Part shown: piece by piece, positions 8,153-16,801 of the stretch
How the letters are laid out: each line of letters opens with the position of its first letter
Position numbering within the stretch: the stretch's first letter is position 1
Source of the DNA: RGIG8497 sp045593265
GTDB lineage: Bacteria; Bacillota; Clostridia; RGIG6154
Direction of reading: 5' to 3'
NCBI GenBank assembly: GCA_045593265.1
Contig: JAZNWH010000129.1
Location: 4,992-68,991 of the forward strand
Length of the DNA: 64,000 bases
Program-made: the position numbers and the translations under genes
The notes under the pieces: generated by a model
What the model was told of the DNA's origin: nothing
What the model saw: the letters and a program-made list of their open reading frames with translations, nothing else
The model's database searches: none

Positions 8153-8821
8153 TTATTTATTAATCATCTTATTGATTTCCTGCATTTTTAAATCAGTCTG
8201 TGATATAACTTCCGCACACTTTTTTAATTCAGCAGCAACATAATCTGCATTTTTTATTTCGTGCTTATATTTCATACTGTGTTCAAGGCTTGCCCAGAAA
8301 TCCATTGCAATAGTTCTTAATTGCACCTCAACTTTTATATTCTGTTTTCTTTTAGCAAAAAAGACAGGAACTTCAACAATCATATGATAACTTCTGTATC
8401 CGTTATCCTTAGGATTTTTTATATAATCCTTAACCTTAAGTAGTTTAATATCATCCTGAGATACAAGCATTTGCGCTACTTCATATATATCCTCAACAAA
8501 GGAACATATTACTCTTATGCCTGCTACGTCATTTATATTTTCCAAAATAGACTCCATAGATAACTCGAGATTCTTTCTTTCAAGCTTTTGAAAAATGCTT
8601 TCAGGAGATTTAACTCTTGACTTTATCATTTCTATAGGATTTCGCTGAAATGTAACTGACAAATCAGCGTTAAGAACCTCAAATTTAGTTCTCACTTCCT
8701 TGATAGCACAATTATACATCATCATATATTCTTTAAAATCGTTGAATTTTTCAATAAAATTATCATCAATCTTTGGAAATTCCTTCGATTGAGGAAACAC
8801 TTTTTCAAGTTCGTTATCCAT
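8153..8821 (-). CDS. Small alarmone synthetase, RelQ/YjbM-like
   Basis: 222 aa from the ATG at 8821, chosen because AGGTGAT stands 4 bp before it. It has the RelA/SpoT synthetase domain only, with DVAGIRVICSFVED, then KDYIKNPKDNGYRSYHM (substrate-binding) and KVEVQLRTIAMDFWASLEH. There is no HD hydrolase, TGS or ACT domain, so it makes but does not degrade (p)ppGpp. The length fits the RelQ/SAS1 family. It lies 33 bp before cwlD and about 40 bp after proC, suggesting co-transcription with the proline genes. Confidence 0.88.
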   Translation of the reverse strand: MDNELEKVFPQSKEFPKIDDNFIEKFNDFKEYMMMYNCAIKEVRTKFEVLNADLSVTFQRNPIEMIKSRVKSPESIFQKLERKNLELSMESILENINDVAGIRVICSFVEDIYEVAQMLVSQDDIKLLKVKDYIKNPKDNGYRSYHMIVEVPVFFAKRKQNIKVEVQLRTIAMDFWASLEHSMKYKHEIKNADYVAAELKKCAEVISQTDLKMQEINKMINK

Positions 8822-8862
8822 AAATATCACCTATATACGCTTCTTATTTCCCTTTATTGTTT

Positions 8863-9663
8863 TTACTTGCCAAGCTCTATATTTTTATTATAAGATGCGA
8901 TAACTGCCGAATTTACACTTCCTCTGAATCCGTTTTCCTCTAAAGCAAGAACTCCTTCTATTGTGCTTCCACCAGGACTGCAAACCTTATCTTTAAGGTC
9001 CTCAGGATGACTTCCGCAAAGCACTGTTGCACCTGCTCCTTTAAGCATCTGAGCAGAATATTTCACAGCCTTGTCCCTTGGCAATCCACATGCAACAGCA
9101 CCGTCAGCAAGTGCCTCTATAAACATATACGCAAAGGCAGGACCACAGCCTGTAACAGCACAGGCAGCATCTATTAAACTTTCGTCAAGTCTGTCAATAA
9201 GACCTGCACATTTAAAAACAGCTTTGAATGCAACTTCCTGATTCTCACTTACACATTCGTTAATATCATACACAATAATGCCCTCATTGGTATTACAAGC
9301 CATATTAGGCATAATTCTTATGACAGGTATTCTCTTTCCAAACATTTCACATATAGAATCAATCGTAATTCCTGCTGCCATAGAAACTATCACAAATTCA
9401 TCCCTGCGACTGTTTATTTTTTCCTTAATCTCCGAAACCAAGGCTTTATACCCCTGAGGTTTTACTCCAATTACGATAATTTTTGAATCAAGTACTGTTT
9501 CGAGACTATCAAAAGAAACACCATATGTATTTTTGTAGTGTTCTGCTTTTTGTGTATCTTTATCGAACACACAGATGTCGTCAACAGATGTTGTTTCTGT
9601 AGCTGCTGAAATCAAGCAACCACCCATATTACCTGCACCTATAAAACCAATTTTATATGACAT
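8863..9663 (-). CDS. proC: Pyrroline-5-carboxylate reductase
   Basis: 266 aa. NADPH-binding Rossmann start IGFIGAGNMGGCLISA and the ProC signature near the C-terminus (DLKDKVCSPGGSTIEGV). It reduces pyrroline-5-carboxylate to proline in the last step of the pathway. It is preceded by an AAGGAGCGG ribosome-binding site and lies 14 bp after proA, completing a proB-proA-proC operon in pathway order. Length is normal for the family. Confidence 0.95.
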   Translation of the reverse strand: MSYKIGFIGAGNMGGCLISAATETTSVDDICVFDKDTQKAEHYKNTYGVSFDSLETVLDSKIIVIGVKPQGYKALVSEIKEKINSRRDEFVIVSMAAGITIDSICEMFGKRIPVIRIMPNMACNTNEGIIVYDINECVSENQEVAFKAVFKCAGLIDRLDESLIDAACAVTGCGPAFAYMFIEALADGAVACGLPRDKAVKYSAQMLKGAGATVLCGSHPEDLKDKVCSPGGSTIEGVLALEENGFRGSVNSAVIASYNKNIELGK

Positions 9664-9677
9664 TTATAATCCGCTCC

Positions 9678-10922
9678 TTATCTTATCTGACCATTTCCGT
9701 TAATAACATATTTATATGTGTTAAGCTCACACAAACCCATAGGACCTCTTGCGTGCAATTTTTGAGTAGAAATTCCCATTTCACAACCCAGTCCGAATTC
9801 ACCACCATCAGTAAAACGGGTAGATGCGTTAACATATACAGCTGCACTGTCTATAAGCTTGGTAAACTTATCGGCATTATCTTTTGTATTAGTTATAATA
9901 GCTTCGCTATGGCCTGTTGAATGACAGTTAATATGCTTAATTGCTTCGTCAACATTTTCCACAACTTTTACAGCTATAATATAATCAAGAAATTCTGTAT
10001 TAAAATCCTCTTCTGTTGCCAAAACTCCATCTATGATGTTTTTTGACTTGTTGTCAAGTCTCATTTCAACAGGGTTTTCTCTGTTATCCTGTAATCTTTT
10101 TTGTATAAGAGGTAAAAACTTTTCTGCTATACTGCTGTGAACAAGTAAAACCTCCTGAGCATTACACACAGACGGTCTGCTGGTTTTTGCATTATCAATT
10201 ATATTCAGCGCCATATCAAAATCGGCTGTATCATCAACATAGATATGGCAGATACCTGTACCTGTTTCAATACAGGGAACAGTTGCGTTTTCAACACAAG
10301 CTTTTATCAAACCTTTACCACCACGGGGTATAAGTAAATCAACTATCCCTTTTGCATTCATAATTTCATAAGAGCTTTGTCTTGAACTGTCTTCAACTAT
10401 ATTAACTATATCAGGATTAACAGAACATTTTTCAATTGCTCTTTTCATTGAATTAACAATAGCTTTTGATGTATTAAAGGAATTTTGTCCACATCTTAAA
10501 GCACAAACATTTCCACTTTTTATTGCAAGAGCTGCAGCGTCAGATGTAACATTTGGTCTGCTCTCATAAATAATAGCAATAAGCCCAAAAGGAACAGACA
10601 CTTTACTAATTTCAAGACCGTTATTTTGTGTATAGCTGTCAAGAACTCTTCCTACAGGGTCATCAAGCTGTGAAACTTTAATTATTCCGTCGCACATATC
10701 GTTTATTCGTTTTTCATCAAGACGAAGACGGTCAATCATAACATCGCTTATAATACCTTTTGACGCATCAATGTCAATTTTATTCGCATCAAGAATTTCT
10801 CCGGAAGAATTTTTTATTTCTTCAGCCATAGAAACAAGTACCCTGTTCTTTTCATAGGTAGTAAGCATATTAATTTCTTTATATGCATCTTTTGTTTTTT
10901 TCAAAATTTCAAGTGTTGTCAT
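9678..10922 (-). CDS. proA: Gamma-glutamyl phosphate reductase
   Basis: 414 aa aldehyde-dehydrogenase-fold enzyme that reduces glutamyl-5-phosphate to glutamate semialdehyde. Typical ProA phrases are visible: VPFGLIAIIYESRPNVTSDA, LIPRGGKGLI, SRPSVCNAQEVLLVH with the catalytic Cys, and FTDGGEFGLGCEMGIS. It starts 2 bp after the proB stop, so translational coupling is likely. Confidence 0.95.
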   Translation of the reverse strand: MTTLEILKKTKDAYKEINMLTTYEKNRVLVSMAEEIKNSSGEILDANKIDIDASKGIISDVMIDRLRLDEKRINDMCDGIIKVSQLDDPVGRVLDSYTQNNGLEISKVSVPFGLIAIIYESRPNVTSDAAALAIKSGNVCALRCGQNSFNTSKAIVNSMKRAIEKCSVNPDIVNIVEDSSRQSSYEIMNAKGIVDLLIPRGGKGLIKACVENATVPCIETGTGICHIYVDDTADFDMALNIIDNAKTSRPSVCNAQEVLLVHSSIAEKFLPLIQKRLQDNRENPVEMRLDNKSKNIIDGVLATEEDFNTEFLDYIIAVKVVENVDEAIKHINCHSTGHSEAIITNTKDNADKFTKLIDSAAVYVNASTRFTDGGEFGLGCEMGISTQKLHARGPMGLCELNTYKYVINGNGQIR

Positions 10923-10924
10923 AA

Positions 10925-11692
10925 TTATCCCCTGCTTTCAAACTTAGTACCTACCACTTTACCTTCAACTATATCATATAATATTTCAGGATTATTACCA
11001 TTGGCTATAATCATATCAACGCCTGATTCTGTGGCAATTTTTGCAGCATGTATTTTGGTAAGCATACCACCTGTTCCAAGAGACGAACCTTTACCACCTG
11101 CAAGATTTTCAATTTCATTTGTAATCTTTGTTACAACAGGAATTATTTCTGCAGACTTATCTTTTCTTGGGTCAGCAGTATACAAACCATCTATATCGGA
11201 CAATAATACAAGCAAATCTGCTTTTACGGAAACTGCAACAATAGCCGAAAGCGTATCGTTATCGCCTATTTCGATTTCTTCTACAGAAACAGTATCATTT
11301 TCATTTATAACAGGTATTACCCCCAATTCAAGAAGACGGAACAAGGTATTTTCAAAATTATGTCTGCGTTTTTCATCATCTACATCAGGTGCAGTTATCA
11401 ATATCTGACCTATATTATGATTGTACTCATTAAACAACTTATCATAAGTATACATAAGCTCACACTGTCCTATAGCAGCTGCTGCCTGTTTGGTTTCTAT
11501 ATCCGTAGGTTTACCTTTTAACCCAAGCTTACCTACACCCATTCCTATAGCACCCGAAGATACTAAAATTATTTCATGTCCTGCATTTTTCAAATCGCTT
11601 ATCACCTTACAAAGATGCTCAATATGTCTTATATTAAGATGTCCTGTAGAGTGAGCAAGTGTTGAAGTTCCTATTTTTATAACAATTTTCAT
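10925..11692 (-). CDS. proB: Glutamate 5-kinase, short form
   Basis: 255 aa amino-acid-kinase domain: KIGTSTLAH at the N-terminus, VSSGAIGMG, VINENDTVS, GDNDTLSAIVA and GGMLTKIHAAKIA. It phosphorylates glutamate in the first, feedback-controlled step to proline. It lacks the C-terminal PUA domain of the long form (about 370 aa in E. coli), as in many Firmicutes. It follows the YigZ-family gene by 12 bp. Confidence 0.93.
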   Translation of the reverse strand: MKIVIKIGTSTLAHSTGHLNIRHIEHLCKVISDLKNAGHEIILVSSGAIGMGVGKLGLKGKPTDIETKQAAAAIGQCELMYTYDKLFNEYNHNIGQILITAPDVDDEKRRHNFENTLFRLLELGVIPVINENDTVSVEEIEIGDNDTLSAIVAVSVKADLLVLLSDIDGLYTADPRKDKSAEIIPVVTKITNEIENLAGGKGSSLGTGGMLTKIHAAKIATESGVDMIIANGNNPEILYDIVEGKVVGTKFESRG

Positions 11693-11704
11693 AGATAAAC
11701 CACC

Positions 11705-12331
11705 TTAATTACAATTAATTCCCGTAAATTTTTCTCCCGTAATAAGTATTTTTGCACGTCCATCAGTTATTTCACAAAGCTTGTCTGTCAAAGACAAAGT
11801 ATTTTCTTTTTTCAGGCTAATATGCACTGTAACATCTGCTTCAAAGGTTACATCATCAATTACTGCATTCATTTCCTCTGCTGCCCTTTTTACTTTTTCA
11901 AGCTGACTGTAATCACAAACTACATCAATGCAGCTGCAAAGACACATAGTTACTATCTGTGCGTTTTCCACAGCAAGTTTTACCGCCTGAGAATATGCAC
12001 GCACAAGACCACCTGTTCCAAGGAGTGTTCCTCCAAAATAACGTGTTATTACTACTGCTGTATCCACAAGTTCAAAGCCTTCAAGAACATTAAGCGATGG
12101 CATTGCAGACGTCCCTGATGGCTCTCCGTCATCGGAATAACGCTTTGTACCATCCTTTAAAATATATGCATAAACATTATGGCGGGCATCCCAATACTTA
12201 GAACGCATTTCGTTTATAAACAAAGACGCTTCCTCCTGAGTTTCAACATGGGATATTGTAGCAATAAATCTTGATTTTTTCTCTGTTACTTCCCCTGTTG
12301 CCCTGCAAAAAACTGTTTTATATTCTGCCAT
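11705..12331 (-). CDS. YigZ/IMPACT-family protein
   Basis: 208 aa with the UPF0029 signature: DDGEPSGTSAMPSLNVLEG and VITRYFGGTLLGTGGLVRAY in the N-terminal domain, and a C-terminal DUF1949-like half. The family resembles the IMPACT regulator of eIF2 kinase and EF-G domain IV in fold; its bacterial role is unsettled. It heads the proline operon, with AAGGAGATAATA before the ATG, just after the terminator at 12344-12380. Confidence 0.85.
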   Translation of the reverse strand: MAEYKTVFCRATGEVTEKKSRFIATISHVETQEEASLFINEMRSKYWDARHNVYAYILKDGTKRYSDDGEPSGTSAMPSLNVLEGFELVDTAVVITRYFGGTLLGTGGLVRAYSQAVKLAVENAQIVTMCLCSCIDVVCDYSQLEKVKRAAEEMNAVIDDVTFEADVTVHISLKKENTLSLTDKLCEITDGRAKILITGEKFTGINCN

Positions 12332-12343
12332 TATTATCTCCTT

Positions 12344-12380
12344 AAAAAATTAGGATGCGGCAGATAAATCTACCACATCC
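12344..12380 (-). terminator. Terminator between spoVM and the yigZ-pro operon
   Basis: On the minus strand GGATGTGGTAGA pairs with TCTGCCGCATCC around TTTA, followed by TAATTTTTT. It separates the long translation/phosphosignalling block ending in spoVM from the proline operon. Confidence 0.75.
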
Positions 12381-12397
12381 CATTGTATCATAAATAT

Positions 12398-12466
12398 CTA
12401 AATTTTGAAATAGTTTTTTAAAAATTTTCTTAAGAGTCCTTTAGGTTGAACAATAACTATTTTCAT
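12398..12466 (-). CDS. spoVM: Stage V sporulation protein M (22-aa amphipathic peptide)
   Basis: A 22-codon frame with ATG at 12466 and a GAAAGGTAAG ribosome-binding site. The product starts MKIVIVQPKG and continues as a basic amphipathic helix (LLRKFLKNYFKI). SpoVM peptides have this form: about 20-27 residues, an MKxxxVxxPKxL opening, a helix-breaking Pro near position 8-9, then an amphipathic helix that senses forespore membrane curvature and anchors SpoIVA. Synteny agrees: in Bacillus subtilis spoVM also follows prpC-prkC-rsgA-rpe-thiN. It is easily missed by gene callers because of its length. Confidence 0.82.
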   Translation of the reverse strand: MKIVIVQPKGLLRKFLKNYFKI

Positions 12467-12500
12467 AATATCTTACCTTTCTGCCCCAAAGAAGGACAAA

Positions 12501-12644
12501 TTACTTAAACATTGCTTTAAATCCTACTATTACTACTACAGAACACATTATAAATAACAGCCATTGGGAAGGAATCAATATGTAAACTAAAATTCCTGCC
12601 GCAACGCCTACGAGTACACAGCACCACCATCTGCACCAAATCAT
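12501..12644 (-). CDS. Cys/Trp-rich small membrane protein (47 aa) next to spoVM
   Basis: 47 aa from ATG 12644. The N-terminus is MIWCRWWCCV: three Trp and three Cys within the first nine residues, then two hydrophobic stretches (VLVGVAAGILVYILIP and WLLFIMCSVVVIVGF) separated by a Pro-Ser-Gln turn, ending in KAMFK. It looks like a two-helix membrane hairpin. The family is not recognised. It lies between thiN and spoVM, 34 bp before the latter, so a role with sporulation membranes is only an inference. Its AAAGGG ribosome-binding site lies inside the hairpin at 12651-12683. Confidence 0.6.
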   Translation of the reverse strand: MIWCRWWCCVLVGVAAGILVYILIPSQWLLFIMCSVVVIVGFKAMFK

Positions 12645-12650
12645 AAAATC

Positions 12651-12683
12651 AAGCCCTTTCAATACATTATATTGAAAAGGCTT
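12651..12683 (-). terminator. Hairpin after thiN covering the next ribosome-binding site
   Basis: On the minus strand AAGCCTTTTCAAT pairs with ATTGAAAGGGCTT around ATAATGT, then GATTTT and the ATG of the 47-aa gene. It could be a weak terminator after thiN, or a fold that hides the AAAGGG translation signal. The tail is poor in T, so full termination is doubtful. Confidence 0.5.
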
Positions 12684-12695
12684 GTTTTGTGTGAT

Positions 12696-13286
12696 TTAAT
12701 TATTTACAAATAAAAGAATTTTTCCTTTTGTTACAGTTATTATAGTTTCTTTGCCTACGGTTTCATTGCTCAGCGTTAAACTGCCCCCCCAGGAAATTTC
12801 CTTGTTTTCAAGTGGATACTTGGCACCTTTTATACTGATTATGGAAGTTTCTGACGGAATTATACTGAACACTGTTCCTTTTTTCTCTTGTAGAATTATG
12901 GTTTCATTTACTGAAAAAATTTTTTCAGTACTTTCAAAAATACAAACCTTTTCATCAAGTAACATAAGATTTGAAACACTATGATCCATTCTCCCACCAA
13001 GGGCACAGGTAAGAATAATTTTATCAAAACCTTTATCTTTAGCCGTATTTACAGCAAGCTCTCCATCTGAAAAATCCTTTTCAGAGGGAACTTTAAGAAT
13101 TTCAACCCCATCAGGCACAGTACAGGAATCAAAATCTCCAACTACAAGATTTACTTTAATTCCTGCCTTTTGGGCATATTTGTAACCTCCGTCAGCACAT
13201 ATAACAAAATCAGATGCCTCACAAAGTTTTTTTAAATATTCAAGGCTTGAACATTCACCATTTAAAATAATTACTGCTTTTTTCAT
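12696..13286 (-). CDS. thiN: Thiamine pyrophosphokinase
   Basis: 196 aa from the ATG at 13286, which overlaps the rpe stop as ATGA; an upstream in-frame start at 13313 lies inside rpe and is less likely. Family motifs: FVICADGGYKYA, VVGDFDSC and LGGRMDHSVSNLMLL. It converts thiamine to thiamine diphosphate with ATP. Its place after rpe matches yloS/thiN in Bacillus. Confidence 0.9.
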   Translation of the reverse strand: MKKAVIILNGECSSLEYLKKLCEASDFVICADGGYKYAQKAGIKVNLVVGDFDSCTVPDGVEILKVPSEKDFSDGELAVNTAKDKGFDKIILTCALGGRMDHSVSNLMLLDEKVCIFESTEKIFSVNETIILQEKKGTVFSIIPSETSIISIKGAKYPLENKEISWGGSLTLSNETVGKETIITVTKGKILLFVNN

Positions 13287-13918
13287 GCCTGTAAAATCTG
13301 TTCTATTACACATTTAGGATCCTGGGCACAAAATACTGCACTGCCTGCAACAATTACATTTGCACCAGAATCAAGTGCGAGCTTTACGTTTGACGGTTTT
13401 ATACCACCGTCAACCTCTATATCAAGATCAGGAAATTTTTCATGGAGAACCTTTACCTTATCAAGACACTCTTCAATCAAAGACTGACCACCAAATCCAG
13501 GATGAACAGTCATAACAAGAGCCATATCTATTTTATCTGCATATGGAATAAGCAGCTCTACATCTGTTTCGGGATTAATGGAAACACCAACTTTGACACC
13601 TAAAGAGCGTAGCATATTTATCATCTTATCCATATCTTTAACAGCTTCTAAATGTACTGTAATAATATCTGCTCCGCTTTTTGCAAAACTTTCAACATAC
13701 TTTTCAGGATTTTCAATCATAAGATGAACATCGAAAACTGCCTTCGTGTAAGGTCTTAGGCTTTCAACAACGCATGGACCTATAGAAAGATTAGGTACAA
13801 AATGACCATCCATAACATCAATATGAATATATTCAGCTCCTGATTCAACAACATTAATTACGTCAGTTTTCAAATCTGCAAAATTAGCAGAAAGAATTGA
13901 TGGTGATACTATTCTCAT
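13283..13918 (-). CDS. rpe: Ribulose-phosphate 3-epimerase
   Basis: 211 aa TIM-barrel enzyme: SPSILSANFADL, HIDVMDGHFVPNLSIGP (metal-binding His and Asp), VMTVHPGFGGQS and DIEVDGGIKPSN. It interconverts ribulose-5-phosphate and xylulose-5-phosphate in the pentose phosphate pathway. It overlaps the rsgA stop by one base and the thiN start by four, so it is in the same operon. Confidence 0.96.
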   Translation of the reverse strand: MRIVSPSILSANFADLKTDVINVVESGAEYIHIDVMDGHFVPNLSIGPCVVESLRPYTKAVFDVHLMIENPEKYVESFAKSGADIITVHLEAVKDMDKMINMLRSLGVKVGVSINPETDVELLIPYADKIDMALVMTVHPGFGGQSLIEECLDKVKVLHEKFPDLDIEVDGGIKPSNVKLALDSGANVIVAGSAVFCAQDPKCVIEQILQA

Positions 13919-14793
13919 TACTTTTCCTTTCTTGGGTATGCCTTGTAAATACTGTTTAACTCCTCATACAAAGACAGATAACTCTCATATCGACTTGCAG
14001 AAATATTCCCCTGTGTTACCTGAGCATAAACCTCACAGTTTTTGTCCGATGTATGAGTACATCCATAAAATTTACATTTATCTTCGTATTTTTTAAACTC
14101 CCTGAAATACATATGCAAATCTTCAGCCTCAATTTTAGTAAGGTCAACAACACTGAAGCCGGGTGTATCTGCAATATATCCGCCACATTTAAGTGGAAGA
14201 AGCTTTGTATGGGTAGTCGTGTGTCTGCCTCTTTTTATCTTTCCGACAGAGCCTGTTTCTCTTTCAAACTCATCGTCTATTGCATTTATTAAAGTTGACT
14301 TGCCAACTCCAGAACAACCGGCAAATGCTGATACTTTATTTTTAAGTATTTCCAGCAGTTGTGTACAATCACTTTCAGATGAAGTTGTAACAACCTTATA
14401 GCCTGCTTTTTCGTAAGTTTCCTTTATATCCTCATAATCAGCCAAATCAGTTTTATTGATACATATTGAAACATCAAGACCGTGATATTCCAAAAATGCA
14501 AGAAGCTTATCTGTCTGCTTGAAATTAGGGTCAGGAGATGCGGCGGCAATTACCACCACTATACTGTCTATATTTGCAACAGCCGGACGTATCAGTTCAT
14601 TTTTTCTCGGCTCTATACCTGTTATGGCATAAACCTCCTGCTCTTTTTCAAGAGTAACTCTGTCGCCTATAAGAAGCCTTATTCCGTCCTTTTTTAAACG
14701 TCCTCTTGCTCTTGCCTCGTAAAGTTTGCCGTCTACCTCTACCGTATAAAAGCTTCCAAAGCCCTCAGTAAGAAGACCTGTTATATTACTCAA
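13918..14793 (-). CDS. rsgA: Ribosome small-subunit GTPase RsgA
   Basis: About 291 aa from a TTG at 14793, which overlaps the prkC end with AAAGGGTG eight bases upstream; GTG at 14811 would add six residues. Domains in order: OB fold (1-70), circularly permuted GTPase (NKTD at about 110, then GCSGVGKST, then DTPGF) and a C-terminal zinc domain with CKFYGCTHTSDKNC. It checks 30S subunit maturation. PrkC phosphorylates this protein in Bacillus, which fits the gene order. Confidence 0.95.
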   Translation of the reverse strand: MSNITGLLTEGFGSFYTVEVDGKLYEARARGRLKKDGIRLLIGDRVTLEKEQEVYAITGIEPRKNELIRPAVANIDSIVVVIAAASPDPNFKQTDKLLAFLEYHGLDVSICINKTDLADYEDIKETYEKAGYKVVTTSSESDCTQLLEILKNKVSAFAGCSGVGKSTLINAIDDEFERETGSVGKIKRGRHTTTHTKLLPLKCGGYIADTPGFSVVDLTKIEAEDLHMYFREFKKYEDKCKFYGCTHTSDKNCEVYAQVTQGNISASRYESYLSLYEELNSIYKAYPRKEK

Positions 14794-16801
14794 AATCAAG
14801 CACCCTTTCACCCTTTACGGTGCCGTCAACATATGTTACAACACGCTGTGAACCTGAACCTCTTACTACAACACTCACTGCTCCCTCTGAACAATTATGT
14901 GTTTTTTCATAAACGGTTTTTCCGTCAAGAGTAACCTTTACTACAGCTGTTTCCTTATCAGCCGGAAGATATACAGTTACCTCTCTTGCACTTAATTTTT
15001 CGCCTGTGGTACCTCCCTGATTTGAAGGTTGTTCTTCATTACCTTTACTTACATAAATAATAACAGTTTTCTTAAGTTCAAGACTTGCACCTGCAGGCTC
15101 GCTTTGTTTTGTAACAATTCCTTCTGTTTCATCAGAAGAAACCTGTTTTACTGTTACCTTAAAGCCTGCTTCTTCAAGCATGCTTTTAGCAACAGCTTCA
15201 GACTTACCAACAACACCGGGAACTACAGCCTGTTCCTCTTTTTCTTCACTTATACTTACTGTAAGTGTAACACTTTCAAAACCTGCAACTACACTATCGC
15301 CTACAGACGGACTTACAGAAGTTACAATTCCTTCCGGTATTGAACTGCTTTCTTTTTCTACAATTCTGTATTCGATATTCTGCTTGTCAAGAAGCTTCTT
15401 TGCTTCTTCAACATCAAGATTCAAAACATCAGGAACTTTAACTGTTTTAGCTGCCTTACTTATAGTAACACTCATTTTAAATGGTCTTGTAAGTGTAGTA
15501 TCCATATCAGGAGACTGTCCTATAATAATACCTGCTTCTTTATAGTCAGATGAAAACTCTTCTGCCTCAAGAACAAATTCGATATCCTTGTATTTCTTCT
15601 GAATTTCATCAAAATGATATCCAACCAAGTCAGGTGCCGGCATTTCATTTGCAGGCTTTTTATTCCATGGAAGCATATCCTCAAATATAAAGTTAATAAA
15701 TGCAAATCCTATAAGAGATACTATTATAATTGACGATACTATTGCTGCAATAATGGCAGTTTTATCTTCTTTTGTCATTGGTTTTTTAGTTTTTGATTTC
15801 TTCGCTTTTGATTTCTTTGCCATATTTTCAATCTCCTCATTACCTTTTTCAGGAGAATTCTGATTATCAACCTCTTCTTTTGTTGCAGAAGCTGCTATAT
15901 CTGCTTCATTTACCTTTATCTTTTTAGTTGCGAACTTATCATCTTCATCCACATCATTATGCTTCACTGCCTTAGGTGCAGTTTCTGTCTGCTTTATCCA
16001 GTTAAGTTCAATTAAAAGTGTATTTGCAGTCTGAAATCTGTCAACAGCATCCTTTTGCATAGCCTTAAGAACAACAGCCTCAACAGAGTTTGGTATTGTA
16101 GGAACTATCTGCGTGGGTGCAACAGGTGTTTCCTGAATCTGTTTAAGTGCAACTGAAACAGAACTGTCGCTTTCAAACGGAAGCTTACCTGTAAGCATCT
16201 CATACATTACAACACCAAGTGAATATATATCACTTCTTTCATCTGTATAACTGCCCTTTGCCTGTTCGGGAGAACAATAATGAGCTGTTCCCAATGCTTC
16301 GGTATCTAATTTTGTTGTATGAGTAGTTACAGCTCTCGCTATTCCGAAATCCATAACCTTAAGAACATCATCTTTAGTTACCATGATATTGTGAGGTTTA
16401 ATATCACGATGAACTATTCCTTTACGGTGAGCATGCTGCAATGCTGAACAAATCTGGATTGCAAATTCAACAGCCTTATTCCAAACCAAGGCACCGCTGT
16501 CTTTAAGGTACTCTTTAAGAGTAATACCTTCAACATATTCCATAACGATATAATGCAAATCGCCCTCTGTTCCCACATCAAATACAGATACAATGTTTGT
16601 ATGCGAAAGACCTGCAACAGCCTGAGATTCTATATTAAATCTCTTTATGATTTCCTCATCATCTTTAAACTCTTCTTTTAAAACCTTAATTGCTACATTA
16701 CGGTTAAGCAATGTACATTTTGCTTTATATACATTAGCCATTCCGCCTGTACCTATCAGTTCCAATATCTCATATCTGTTTGAAAGTACGGTACCTATCA
16801 T
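14786..16801 (-). CDS. prkC: PASTA-domain Ser/Thr protein kinase
   Basis: 671 aa. Kinase domain 1-270: glycine loop GTGGMANVYKA, catalytic Lys in VAIKVLK, HRDIKPHN, DFGIAR and GTAHYCSPEQ. A charged linker (300-350, many Lys) and one membrane helix (about 352-372) follow, then three extracellular PASTA domains (about 385-450, 452-520, 523-592) and a C-terminal beta domain of about 70 residues. It senses muropeptides or lipid II and controls wall metabolism, translation and germination. It overlaps prpC by four bases, and IreB, a known substrate family, is encoded at 43196-43441. Confidence 0.95.
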   Translation of the reverse strand: MIGTVLSNRYEILELIGTGGMANVYKAKCTLLNRNVAIKVLKEEFKDDEEIIKRFNIESQAVAGLSHTNIVSVFDVGTEGDLHYIVMEYVEGITLKEYLKDSGALVWNKAVEFAIQICSALQHAHRKGIVHRDIKPHNIMVTKDDVLKVMDFGIARAVTTHTTKLDTEALGTAHYCSPEQAKGSYTDERSDIYSLGVVMYEMLTGKLPFESDSSVSVALKQIQETPVAPTQIVPTIPNSVEAVVLKAMQKDAVDRFQTANTLLIELNWIKQTETAPKAVKHNDVDEDDKFATKKIKVNEADIAASATKEEVDNQNSPEKGNEEIENMAKKSKAKKSKTKKPMTKEDKTAIIAAIVSSIIIVSLIGFAFINFIFEDMLPWNKKPANEMPAPDLVGYHFDEIQKKYKDIEFVLEAEEFSSDYKEAGIIIGQSPDMDTTLTRPFKMSVTISKAAKTVKVPDVLNLDVEEAKKLLDKQNIEYRIVEKESSSIPEGIVTSVSPSVGDSVVAGFESVTLTVSISEEKEEQAVVPGVVGKSEAVAKSMLEEAGFKVTVKQVSSDETEGIVTKQSEPAGASLELKKTVIIYVSKGNEEQPSNQGGTTGEKLSAREVTVYLPADKETAVVKVTLDGKTVYEKTHNCSEGAVSVVVRGSGSQRVVTYVDGTVKGERVLDFE

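Noticed and set aside
9657..9920. Long antisense frames inside proC/proA and similar genes
   Set aside because: They are shadows of well-supported genes, without translation signals or recognisable domains.
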